This document shows, in pieces, positions 1 to 8,750 of a DNA stretch of 64,000 nucleotides. The stretch comes from Leptodactylus fallax. Lineage: Eukaryota > Chordata > Amphibia > Anura > Leptodactylidae. The notes below the pieces were generated by a model. That model saw nothing but the letters and a program-made list of their open reading frames with translations, was not told the DNA's origin and searched no databases. Position 1 is the stretch's first letter. Every line of letters starts with the position of its first letter. Position numbers and translations under genes: made by a program. The DNA is taken from the NCBI GenBank assembly GCA_947044405.1, contig CAMRHE010000358.1, positions 496,001 to 560,000 of the forward strand, read 5' to 3'.

Positions 1-888
1 CACTCTGCGGTCCCGCTCACCCCAAACCATCTCGATTGGGTTCAGGTCTGGTGACTGTGGTGGCCAGGTCATCTGGCGTAGCACCCCATCACTCTCCTTC
101 TTGGTCAAATAGCCCTTACACAGTCTGTTGGTGTGTTTGGGGTCATTGTCCTGTTGAAAAATAAATGATGGTCCAACTAAACGCAAACCGGATGGAATAG
201 CATGCCGCTGCAAGATGCTGTGGTAACCATGCTGGTTCAGTATTCCTTCAATTTTGAATAAATCCCCAACAGTGTCACCAGCAAAGCACCCCCACACCTT
301 CACACCTCCTCCTCCATGCTTCACGGTGGGAACCAGGCATGTAGAGTCCATTCGTTCACCTTTTCTGCGTCGCACAAAGACACGGTGGTTGGAACCAAAG
401 ATCTCAAATTTGGACTCATCAGACCAAAGCACAGATTTCCACAGGTCTAATGTCCATTCCTTGTGTTCTTTAGCCCAAACAAGTCTCTTCTGCTTGTTGC
501 CTGTCCTTAGCAGTGGTTTCCTAGCAGCTATTTTACCATGAAGGCCTGCTGTACACAGTCTCCTCTTAACAGTTGTTGTAGAGATGTGTCTGCTGCTAGA
601 ACTCTGTGTGGCATTGACCTGGTCTCTAATCTGAGCTGCTGTTAACCTGCGATTTCTGAGGCTGGTGACTCGGATGAACTTATCCTCTGCAGCAGAGGTG
701 ACTCTTGGTCTTCCTTTCCTGGGGCGGTCCTCATGTGAGCCAGTTTCTTTGTAGCGCTTGATGGTTTTGGCCACTGCACTTGGGGACACTTTCAAAGTTT
801 TCCCAATTTTTCGGACCGACTGACCTTCATTTCTTAAAGTAATGATGGCCACTCGTTTTTCTTTACTTAACTGCTTTTTTCTTACCAT
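1..888 (-). CDS. Tc1/mariner transposase, DD38E type, 3' end cut by window
   Basis: An open frame of 296 codons from ATG at 888-886 runs without a stop to base 1, so the C-terminus (roughly 45-50 residues by comparison with Tc1 transposases) is off the window. Visible parts: N-terminal helix-turn-helix region (residues about 8-50), GRPR basic motif at 59-62, second HTH region, then the DDE catalytic domain with D157 (in WSDESKFEIFG), D247 (in FQQDNDPKHT) and E286 (in SPDLNPIEMVW). There are 38 residues between the second Asp and the Glu, so this is DD38E rather than the usual DD34E; that spacing is the published hallmark of the Intruder family of Tc1-like transposons. The enzyme would cut and paste its own element at TA sites. 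No disabling mutation is seen in the visible part. It lies in intron 7 of ltbp1, on the same strand. Confidence 0.9.
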   Translation of the reverse strand, partial: MVRKKQLSKEKRVAIITLRNEGQSVRKIGKTLKVSPSAVAKTIKRYKETGSHEDRPRKGRPRVTSAAEDKFIRVTSLRNRRLTAAQIRDQVNATQSSSSRHISTTTVKRRLCTAGLHGKIAARKPLLRTGNKQKRLVWAKEHKEWTLDLWKSVLWSDESKFEIFGSNHRVFVRRRKGERMDSTCLVPTVKHGGGGVKVWGCFAGDTVGDLFKIEGILNQHGYHSILQRHAIPSGLRLVGPSFIFQQDNDPKHTNRLCKGYLTKKESDGVLRQMTWPPQSPDLNPIEMVWGERDRRV

Positions 889-1302
889 AATACAAATTCT
901 AACACTCCATTCAGTAGGACTATCAGCTGTGTATCCACCTGACTTCTGAACATCACAACTGATGGTCCCAACCCCATTTATAAGGCAAAAAATCCCACTT
1001 ATTAAAACTGACAGGGCACACCTGTGAAGTGAAAACCATTTCAGGTGACTACCTCTTGAAGATCATCAAGAGAATGCCAAGAGTGTGCAAAGCAGTAATC
1101 AAAGCAAAAGGTGGCTACTTTGAAGAACCTAGAATATAAGACATATTTTCAGTTGTTTCACACTTTTCTGTTAAGTATATAATTCCACATGTGTTAATTC
1201 ATAGTTTTGATGCCTTCAGTGTGAATCTACAATTTTTATAGTCATGAAAATACAGAAAACTCTTGGAATGAGAAGGTGTGCCCAAACTTTTGGTCTGTAC
1301 TG
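1..1302 (-). mobile_element. Tc1-like DD38E transposon, truncated by window edge
   Basis: The right terminus is at 1302, where the minus strand begins CAGTACAGACCAAAAGTTTG followed by GGCACACC, next to a TA dinucleotide (1303-1304), as expected for Tc1/mariner insertion. A leader of about 410 bp separates this end from the transposase start at 888. The other inverted repeat lies beyond base 1, so its integrity cannot be judged. Confidence 0.85.
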
Positions 1303-2389
1303 TACATCAAAACCAGAGCCTATTATTAGCTTTCTGTCATTCCCCTGTCATAGATGTCAATCATATTCTGGCTACCAGGTTTCTACAGCACACCAGGTGC
1401 GGACATGTAAATTTATATCTGTCCAACTTCACCTGACTTAATCATAAAGAGTACCTGAAGTAAAAGCCTCTACCATGGTATATGCTTTATGTTATCCGAT
1501 TTGGGAAACACCTAATACTCCCCATATAGAGCATATTCTGTGAGCAATTTCAATTTTGGGACTGTGAGATGAAATTGGAACTGTGCAAAAATATTGATCT
1601 TACATTGAGAACATAGAATACCCACCAAACACATGGCACTAAGCAGTTTATGATGGATTGCTATGAGTCCCTGTACTCTCCTGCCAAAAATCCTAATTTG
1701 TTCCCCAGCGTGAGCAATCGGTAAGCTTCGTGAAATCTCCATCAATATTTGTCTCTTGAATCCACAATGAACTGAACCCATGTGGGCAATAAAACGTCAT
1801 GACAAAGTTTCACTGTATAAACCTGTAGAACTAATTTGTGATGAACATTCCCAAACTATAAGAAACATTTTCCACAGGCACCAACAGAACCAAAGAAAAT
1901 CCCCAGAAGAATAGGATTTCTCTATGCAAACCTAAATATCACGTAACACTACTCACTGGGCTCCATGAATATGACAAGCAGAAGGAAAATTTCCACTTCA
2001 TATCAAGTTAAATGTATAGCTGAGCTAAACACATCTCAATCTGCACAGACGCTAAAACACACACACACAAAAACAACAGTTCTAAACATGTCACTCCCCG
2101 AAGAAAACTGCTGGGAGAACGTTCATCTGTTGAATGATGCACAGAAAGACTGTCAATGTTATTTTATGGAAAACAGAAGCTCTGAGGTCATGCGTTCATG
2201 CTCGAAAAACCAAAAGGATATAACAGACGACCCTTAGACAATTATTTATAATAAAGCCAAATATTTGGAGAGAACCACTGAAGTCTTACCACAAGTAAAG
2301 GACTGAGAATTTATATTAGTTGTCTAGTCCTTTCCTGCAGATGAGCAACTCTGCAGAGATTCAAGTACACATACAATGGCGCGCCAAGT

Positions 2390-2570
2390 CAGTGGTTGCC
2401 ATACAGTCGCTTCAGGGGAAGCCAAGTTACCTAGTAGTATATGTTTGATATGTGGGAGGAAACTTGAGCACCCCCATGGGGATAAACAGGGGACATATAA
2501 ACCCCATGGTTGAATTCAAATCCAAAGCTGTGAGGAAACAGTGCCAAGCACTGAGCCACCATACTGTCAC
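2390..2570 (+). repeat. dispersed retroelement fragment, copy A
   Basis: This segment shares an ordered set of motifs with 53080-53285: a stretch reading ATGTGGGAGGAAAC, then a run ending in CACTGAGCCACCATNCTG. The pattern is common at LINE/SINE-type tails in fish and frogs. I cannot name the family from sequence alone. Copy A is the more degraded of the two. Confidence 0.5.
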
Positions 2571-3145
2571 AACAAGGTCTACATGCAAAATGGGGATCCT
2601 CAAGTCTATATAGGCACCTTGGCTTCTCTATAGAAATACTGGTGTTTCATGAGCAGAATAGACCAGCATTCCCTTCAGTGACATAATTCTACAAAGCCTT
2701 GTGCCCATGACTATATTGTGCCACTGATTGGCTCTGTTTTGCATAGTGTGTTAGGGATTCCATAGATATTGCAAATAGGTACATGGGTCATCTACTGTAC
2801 CTTCGTAGGTCTACAATTTCAAGCAAGTGGCCAAGATCACCAGTGTGCAGGGAAAACAGTAAAAGGTATACAGCTGTAAGTCAGCGCTACAGCATTTCAG
2901 GATAGGTGGAAGTGTTACAGGTCGGACCCGCACAATCATAAAGTGATAGCATGTTCGATAAATTATGTACTATATACTTAATTTAACCCACATTATGCAT
3001 TATGGTAGCCATAGATTCTTTTCACACTAGAAGATGCCTTCTCCTGTTCCCATTATATTCACAAAAGGCTTCAAACTTATGAGGATATCAATGTATGACA
3101 GATTCTGAATCTACAAGCCACCAGCTGGAAACACTATTTGTATCG

Positions 3146-3149
<4 letters not shown>

Positions 3150-3187
<38 letters not shown>
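3150..3187. repeat. (TA)n microsatellite
   Basis: About 19 uninterrupted AT dinucleotides directly abut the left end of the DD34E transposon at 3188. Tc1 elements insert at TA, so this array was a natural target. The short frames on both strands that read Tyr-Ile repeats here are artefacts. Confidence 0.95.
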
Positions 3188-3190
<3 letters not shown>

Positions 3191-4836
3191 TCATATGAAA
3201 AAGTTTGGGCACCCCTATTAATCTTAATCATTTTTAGTTCTAAATATTTGGGTGTTTGCAACAGCCATTTCAATTTGATATATCTAATAACTGATGGACA
3301 CAGTAATATTTCAGGATTGAAATGAGGTTTATTGTACTAACAGAAAATGTGCAATATGCATTAAACCAAAATTTGACCGGTGCAAAAGTATGGGCACCTC
3401 AACAGAAAAGTGACATTAATATTTAGTAGATCCTCCTTTTGCAAAAATAACAGCCTCTAGTCGCTTCCTGTAGCTTTTAATCAGTTCCTGGATCCTGGAT
3501 GAAGGTATTTTTGACCATTCCTCTTTACAAAACAATTCCAGTTCAGTTAAGTTTGATGGTCCCCGAGCATGGACAGCCCGCTTCAAATTATCCCACAGAT
3601 GTTCAATGATATTCAGGTCTGGGGACTGGGATGGCCATTCCAGAACATTGTAATTGTTCCTCTGCATGAATGCCTGAGTAGATTTGGAGCTGTGTTTTGG
3701 ATCATTGTCTTGCTGAAATATCCATCCCCGGCGTAACTTCAAATTCGTCACTGATTCTTGTACATTATTCTCAAGAATCTGCTGATACTGAGTTGAATCC
3801 ATGCGACCCTCAACTTTAACAAGATTCCCGGTGCCGGCATTGGCCACACATCCCCAAAGCATGATGGAACCTCCACCAAATTTTACAGTGGGTAGCAAGT
3901 GTTTTTCTTGGAATGCTGTGTTTTTTTGACGCCATGCATAACGCCTTTTTGTATGACCAAACAACTCAATCTTTGTTTCATCAGTCCACAGGACCTTCTT
4001 CCAAAATGAAGCTGGCTTGTCCAAATGTGCTTTTGCATACCTCAGGCGACTCTGTTTGTGGCGTGCTTTCAGAAACGGCTTCTTTCGCATCACTCTCCCA
4101 TACAGCTTCTCCTTGTGCAAAGTGTGCTGTATTGTTGACCGATGCATAGTGACACCATCTGCAGCAAGATGATGTTGCAGATCTTTGGAGGTGGTCTGTG
4201 GATTGTCCTTGACTGTTCTCACCATTCTTCTTCTCTGCCTTTCTGATATTTTTCTTGGCCTGCCACTTCTGGGCTTAACAAGAACTGTCCCTGTGGTCTT
4301 CCATTTCCTTACTATGTTCCTCACAGTGGAAACTGACAGGTTAAATCTCTGAGACAACTTTTTGTATCCTTCCCCTGAACAACTATGTTGAACAATCTTT
4401 GTTTTCAGATCATTTGAGAGTTGTTTTGAGGAGCCCATGATGCCACTCTTCAGAGGAGATTCAAATAGGAGAAAAACTTGCAATTGGCCACCTTAAATAC
4501 CTTTTCTCATGATTGGATACACCTGGCTATGAAGTTCAAAGCTCAGTGAGATTACAAAACCAATTTTGTGCTTCAGTAAGTCAGTAAAAAGTAGTTAGGA
4601 GTATTCAAATCAATAAAATGATAAGGGTGCCCAAATTTTTGCACCGGTCAAATTTTGGTTTAATGCATATTGCACATTTTCTGTTAGTACAATAAACCTC
4701 ATTTCAATCCTGAAATATTACTGTGTCCATCAGTTATTAGATATATCAAATTGAAATGGTTGTTGCAAACACCCAAATATTTAGAACTAAAAATGATTAA
4801 GATTAATAGGGGTGCCCAAACTTTTTCATATGACTG
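3188..4836 (-). mobile_element. complete Tc1-like DD34E transposon with 211-bp IR/DR termini
   Basis: The element is 1649 bp. It starts CAGTCATATGAAAAAGTTTG at 3188 and ends with the inverted copy at 4836; both sides are flanked by TA. The terminal inverted repeats are each 211 bp (3188-3398 and 4626-4836) and look nearly identical, differing at a few bases, one being a C/T in the segment around 3261 against 4763. A motif of the form AAAGTTTGGGCACC occurs at the outer end and again, slightly changed, at the inner end of each repeat. This is the IR/DR layout known from Sleeping Beauty-class elements, with two transposase-binding sites per end. The transposase frame inside is intact. Confidence 0.95.
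3416..4438 (-). CDS. Tc1 transposase, DD34E, apparently intact
   Basis: A 340-codon frame from ATG at 4438-4436 to TAA at 3418-3416. An upstream in-frame extension exists, but the ATG giving MGSSKQLSNDLK is chosen because Tc1 transposases of this class start like this and are 340 residues long. Parts: paired-like HTH with a recognition helix around residues 25-46, GRPRK motif at 59-63, second HTH around 80-120, and a catalytic domain with D153 (WTDETKIELFG), a glycine-rich stretch at 188-190, D244 (FQQDNDPKHS) and E279 (SPDLNIIEHLW). There are 34 residues between D244 and E279. Length and all three catalytic positions match those I know for Sleeping Beauty transposase. No stop, frameshift or missing catalytic residue is visible. 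It reads in the same direction as ltbp1, so it lies sense-oriented in intron 7. Confidence 0.93.
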   Translation of the reverse strand: MGSSKQLSNDLKTKIVQHSCSGEGYKKLSQRFNLSVSTVRNIVRKWKTTGTVLVKPRSGRPRKISERQRRRMVRTVKDNPQTTSKDLQHHLAADGVTMHRSTIQHTLHKEKLYGRVMRKKPFLKARHKQSRLRYAKAHLDKPASFWKKVLWTDETKIELFGHTKRRYAWRQKNTAFQEKHLLPTVKFGGGSIMLWGCVANAGTGNLVKVEGRMDSTQYQQILENNVQESVTNLKLRRGWIFQQDNDPKHSSKSTQAFMQRNNYNVLEWPSQSPDLNIIEHLWDNLKRAVHARGPSNLTELELFCKEEWSKIPSSRIQELIKSYRKRLEAVIFAKGGSTKY

Positions 4837-5571
4837 TATATATGGAGAGCCTGGAGTCATTGACTTGGATATAATATGAATATGATGTGGTTATCTTATT
4901 CTAAGTAGTGTATTCTGCACTACAATAGTACAATATTAATGTAGACTGGACACACACACATAGTACTTTTCACTATAAAATATATCATTCTACATTGTAT
5001 TCTCATCTGATTTACTGTCCTGCTCTACACTTCTAATCCTGACACTATAACTACCAAGTGAAATACTGTATTACCCCTCCGCGTAAAATAACCTATTCTG
5101 TGTGGTGTTCACATTTGATTTACTGCAGTACCGTACACTTGAAGTCCTGACACCGTAATTGCCTTTTAGTAATTGAGTACTTTACATTTTGACCTTCCAG
5201 GCAATTAGACTTTCATTCAGATGGCAGAAAATGAAATCTAAACCATCTACATGTAACATATCCAGAGGAAACTTTAGGGGCGGAAATCATAAAGCTTATT
5301 CCGACTGAATGTCTTTATTATAAGTTAAAGCAAATAGGAAAATATGATGCAGATTTTACTCTCTGAATGCATAATACATGTGTATAGGTCTGCAGCAGTC
5401 ATTAGTTAATGGTAACTATGTATGACACAACTATGTATGGCACTCCTTGCGAATATATATAGGAACTGACAGTTCAACTACCAAAGAGAATGCTCAGTAG
5501 CAATGTGCATGTTATACTACACCACCCATAGGGAAACATTACGTTTTTCATGCCAGCTGCTTTTCAGCTAA

Positions 5572-5778
5572 GGTTCTTTTCACATTGTTTCTCCTACGTA
5601 TTTAACGTTTGTGTTATACATTAGAAAGATCCGTTGGCCCCCATTACACCAATATAGTGTTCTTTTGGCCTCTGTTCGGTAGTATCCATCAGTGTTCAAT
5701 TTTTGACTATATGGAATAGTGCAACAGACTGATACACGTATATTAGATAAGCCAGAGAAACACAATGTGAAAAGTCAC
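5572..5778. mobile_element. PIF/Harbinger-like MITE
   Basis: A 207-bp palindromic element with inverted ends GGTTCTTTTCACATTG and GTGACTTTTCACATTG, flanked on both sides by TAA, the 3-bp target duplication typical of PIF/Harbinger elements. It has no coding capacity. Its interior shares a motif (TGGAATAGTGCAACAGACT) with a second region near 47160-47190, so both derive from one family. Confidence 0.6.
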
Positions 5779-6868
5779 TAAGAAGCAACTAAAGGTAGCC
5801 GAATACGCTCAACAGTGACACTGCAAGACCAAGAAAGAAAAACTGTAAGATTACAGAATTCGAAGCAGATGTCACTAAGATCTGAGCTGAATGATAAAAA
5901 TTTTCAAGCACCTAGATTCGATCTGGGAGGGGCAAAAAAGCCAGATTGAAAGCAAAGATTTTTTAGCTAAAAATCTAGACTTCTTTGTGTTGCAATTTCA
6001 ATGTGGAGGAGAGTAAGGAGTAGGTTGATGAATGAACTATTGTTGAACAATTGTTTCACAGATACAGTCGTACAGTCGATCAGATGGCAAACAAGAAAAC
6101 ACTCATCTCTCCACTGACTAGATCCTTTATGCAGCTGTAAAGATGTTAAAATGTTGGCAGCAGATCTCCCTGTGTAAACACGTGCCCCCAACAGTCAAAT
6201 AAACTGTTAACTGCTAATAAATGCCTATCAATGCATTACATATTCCATTGGCACCCCTCAGTCCAACAATTGGACAGGGTTATATTGCCTTCGGTCCACA
6301 CTGGCTGTCACGATCGTTCAAAATGGCCAAACATGTTCAGTGACCCAAAGAGGAGGAACAATCTTTCTGGGAATGTTCTTTCAAGGAAAGATTGCTTGTT
6401 GGCAAAATATTCTTTCCAAGAATTGAATATTTTTTTCTCCAAATATTGGCTAATAATTTCAAAAATGGCTGACATTTTTCCAGACTATGAGGCCAGGGAA
6501 GGGAAAATCAATTTCAAACTAGTCAATAAAGTGCAGTAAAATATACACTATTTACAACCCTGGTTTATTTTGCAGGGCAGTCTGCAGCCTACTGACAGTC
6601 CGCAGGTACAGTATAGGAGAATTTGTTGTACAGTAATAGACAACTGGATGTAACATATGACCCTTATATATCAACAAGTCTAACCCAAGTCTATACAATC
6701 TATTAATCCTAGCTTTAATACATATACTGTCTAAACATTTTCCTTACTCTCTTTTATAAAATAATACAGGTTAAAACCACATTAAAAAAAACAAGGTGCG
6801 GAGTGAGGAAAGCCGTTAACCTAAGAGAAAAGTAGATGAGTCATTGTGAAATATTAGATTCTATAGAT

Positions 6869-6968
6869 CAGGGGTTCAGCCTATAAATCTGCAGTTTTTG
6901 GAATGCTACAACACCCAGTATGTCTTGATGGAAGCAACATCTAGATGGCTACAGGCTGAAGACCACTG
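6869..6968. mobile_element. hAT-type MITE, 100 bp
   Basis: The inverted ends CAGGGGTTCAGCCT and CAGTGGTCTTCAGCCT are flanked by CTATAGAT (6861-6868) and CTATAGAA (6969-6976), a near-perfect 8-bp duplication. Ends in CAG and an 8-bp duplication are hallmarks of hAT elements. There is no coding capacity. Confidence 0.75.
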
Positions 6969-7050
6969 CTATAGAAACTAATGAGATATATAGAGGTACA
7001 GTGTTAGTGCTACATTGCAGTAGCCTTAACCAATAGTGAATTGCACTCAC

Positions 7051-7218
7051 GTGTTCCAAGCACAGGGCACTTTTCGCAGTTGGGTCCCCAGGCTTTGCCC
7101 ACACTGCAACAGCAGAGCTGCCTAGAGAGCTGTACAGACAGGGGATGCATGCATTGCTTCCCAGTACTGACCAGACGGTAACATGGACCTTTTTCTTCAG
7201 ACATCAAAGGATTATCAG
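7051..7218 (-). CDS. ltbp1: ltbp1 exon 7: second TB (8-Cys) module
   Basis: The exon completes a split codon (Ala339) and encodes residues 340-394, ending one base into codon 395. The acceptor is TTCTTTTCTCAG and the donor is GTGAGT (7050-7045). The peptide starts [15 protein letters not shown] and contains the TB-module signature CCC triplet in [13 protein letters not shown]. Seven of the eight cysteines are here; the eighth should be in the next exon, outside the window. TB modules are found only in LTBPs and fibrillins. In the LTBP1 family this second TB module is followed by a proline-rich hinge. The reading frame is clean, and similarity to the mammalian protein is very high by recall. 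Confidence 0.95.
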
Positions 7219-7419
7219 CTGAGAAAAGAAGAGAATTTTATGAGCACACAAAAATAAAATGAAAACATCAGCTTTCTAAAGTGACCAAAGACATTTGGGC
7301 AATTTATTAAGACTTACATACATATGTAAATTCCCCCATTATAACTTACATTGAAATCTCCATGCATAGTCACTACAAGTCCACCACTGGCGAACTCGTA
7401 ATAAAGCCCCTCCTTTATG

Positions 7420-7702
7420 TTTTATCAAAGTTTATTGGAAAAATGTGAGTTTTCAGGTTAACAACACATAGCATAAAAGAAACAAGTAAAACAAAAATGA
7501 ACAAGATCAGAAAATCAAATAACAAGAAGATAATACTAGTCAGCTATTAAAAGTACAGCTGAGCGACACTCTGGACCACGGGTCAGTGGGGTCCGAGTCC
7601 CATCGGAGGTTATTAGGAGGGCACATAGTGGGTCATGCCCAAAGGAGAGTCGTCTATCTAGGACCTGGGGGATATACAGAGTGAGGGCTGAGGGTCTCTG
7701 TG
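7420..7702 (-). mobile_element. 5'-truncated non-LTR retroposed fragment with 16-bp target duplication
   Basis: The 283-bp segment lies between two perfect copies of AAGCCCCTCCTTTATG (7404-7419 and 7703-7718). Read on the minus strand its 3' end is CCAATAAACTTTGATAAAA, that is an AATAAA signal close to a short A-rich tail. Long target duplications plus a 3' tail indicate LINE-mediated retroposition. It could be a 5'-truncated LINE or a processed transcript. The upstream part could encode a short peptide tail, but I do not recognise it. Confidence 0.75.
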
Positions 7703-8059
7703 AAGCCCCTCCTTTATGACATAGAAATGACTTAAGGAATATGGACTGCGCCTGTCCAGTTGGGACAACCAATTTAACAATCTTTCAAGTAATTGTCAGC
7801 AAATGAACTCCTGGCCTTCGGGACAACACAATGTTTTTCAGTTTTTCATCTTGTCAGTCCAGAAAGAAAAACTTTTTTTATTTTTGCATCAACATAACAA
7901 TGTGTATGTTTTTTGGCATCACAAGTTGGGTTTCTACATTTACTATTTTGGGGCACTACAGTACAGTATATGTTAGCATTTACTTTTCATCAGTTTTTTT
8001 TATATGTTGATTTTATATGATGCTTATTCTTGTGGTCAATATATTATTTTGTTTGTATT

Positions 8060-8750
8060 AAAGGGGATTTCCAGGGATATAATATATACTTAAAAGGGCT
8101 ATATCTGGTGGTCCTAACATAACAAAAAGCTACTCACCTCTACCTGATCCTCTGCCACTTCAGTCCTGACACTAGCTGGGTCCCTGCTGCTCTCTGATTC
8201 CTGTCACCTGGCACATAGTAAATGCTTATAGTGGTGACCTGTCTCAGCCAGTGATTAGCTGAGGGGACATCTCCAAATGCTTCCTGTGTGTGCCAGACAC
8301 CAGAAAATGGAGTGCAACAGACACCAAGACAGTATCTATACTGGAGCACTGGAGCAGCCAGGAGAAGTGGCCACCATTTTATTACATTACAGCCCCTATA
8401 TTAAAGGGGTAGGGCATCAATATTAGATCTGCAGGGGGTCCCAGCTATTCACCCATTCTGGGACAGCCCGTGTCCTGGTTATGTTTACATGCCAGGAACC
8501 ACACTGCTCACTAACTGTATGATGTGTAGCTGCGGCTATAGGTACTGCAGCACTGCCCCACTGAAGTACCAAAAACCGCCGATACACTTTGTACAGCAAG
8601 TGAGCAGCATGGCCCCCGGCATATAAGCAATACTGGGAGCCACGTTTTCACATGCCATCAATATTAGATCTGAGGGGTCTGACAGCCCAAACCCCCCAGA
8701 TCCTAAGGAAAGGCCATCAATATTACAAAGGCGGATAATCCCTTTAAGCC
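8060..8750. repeat. dispersed amphibian-type repeats (unnamed)
   Basis: Two adjoining repeat pieces. The left (about 8060-8400) carries a CAGCCAGTGATTAGCTGAGG motif related to sequence near 20730. The right (about 8400-8750) carries repeated GCCATCAATATTAGATCTG-type phrases related to 13920-13960, 42110-42360 and 45150-45330. Family names are not assignable here. Confidence 0.4.

Larger units (their letters stand above)
1..7050 (-). other. ltbp1: ltbp1 intron 7 (part)
   Basis: Intron sequence downstream of the exon ending at 7051. It holds two Tc1-like transposons (1-1302 and 3188-4836), a retroelement tail fragment (about 2390-2570), a TA microsatellite, a Harbinger-like MITE (5572-5778) and a hAT-type MITE (6869-6968). 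Between 1305 and 2390, 4840 and 5570, and 5780 and 6868 I see AT-rich sequence with no gene. No further ltbp1 exon is recognisable; the next expected one carries the last Cys of the second TB module. Confidence 0.8.

Noticed and set aside
1512..1781. 89-codon minus-strand frame as the next ltbp1 exon
   Set aside because: It lacks the TB-module cysteine and proline-rich hinge expected after exon 7, and its edges do not carry matching phase-1 splice sites.
3088..3325. Tyr-Ile repeat frames on both strands
   Set aside because: They read through the (TA)n microsatellite next to the Tc1 element.
4439..4483. N-terminal extension of the DD34E transposase
   Set aside because: The family starts at the MGSSK-type ATG and is 340 residues; the extension lies in the element's leader and has no ATG of its own at 4483.
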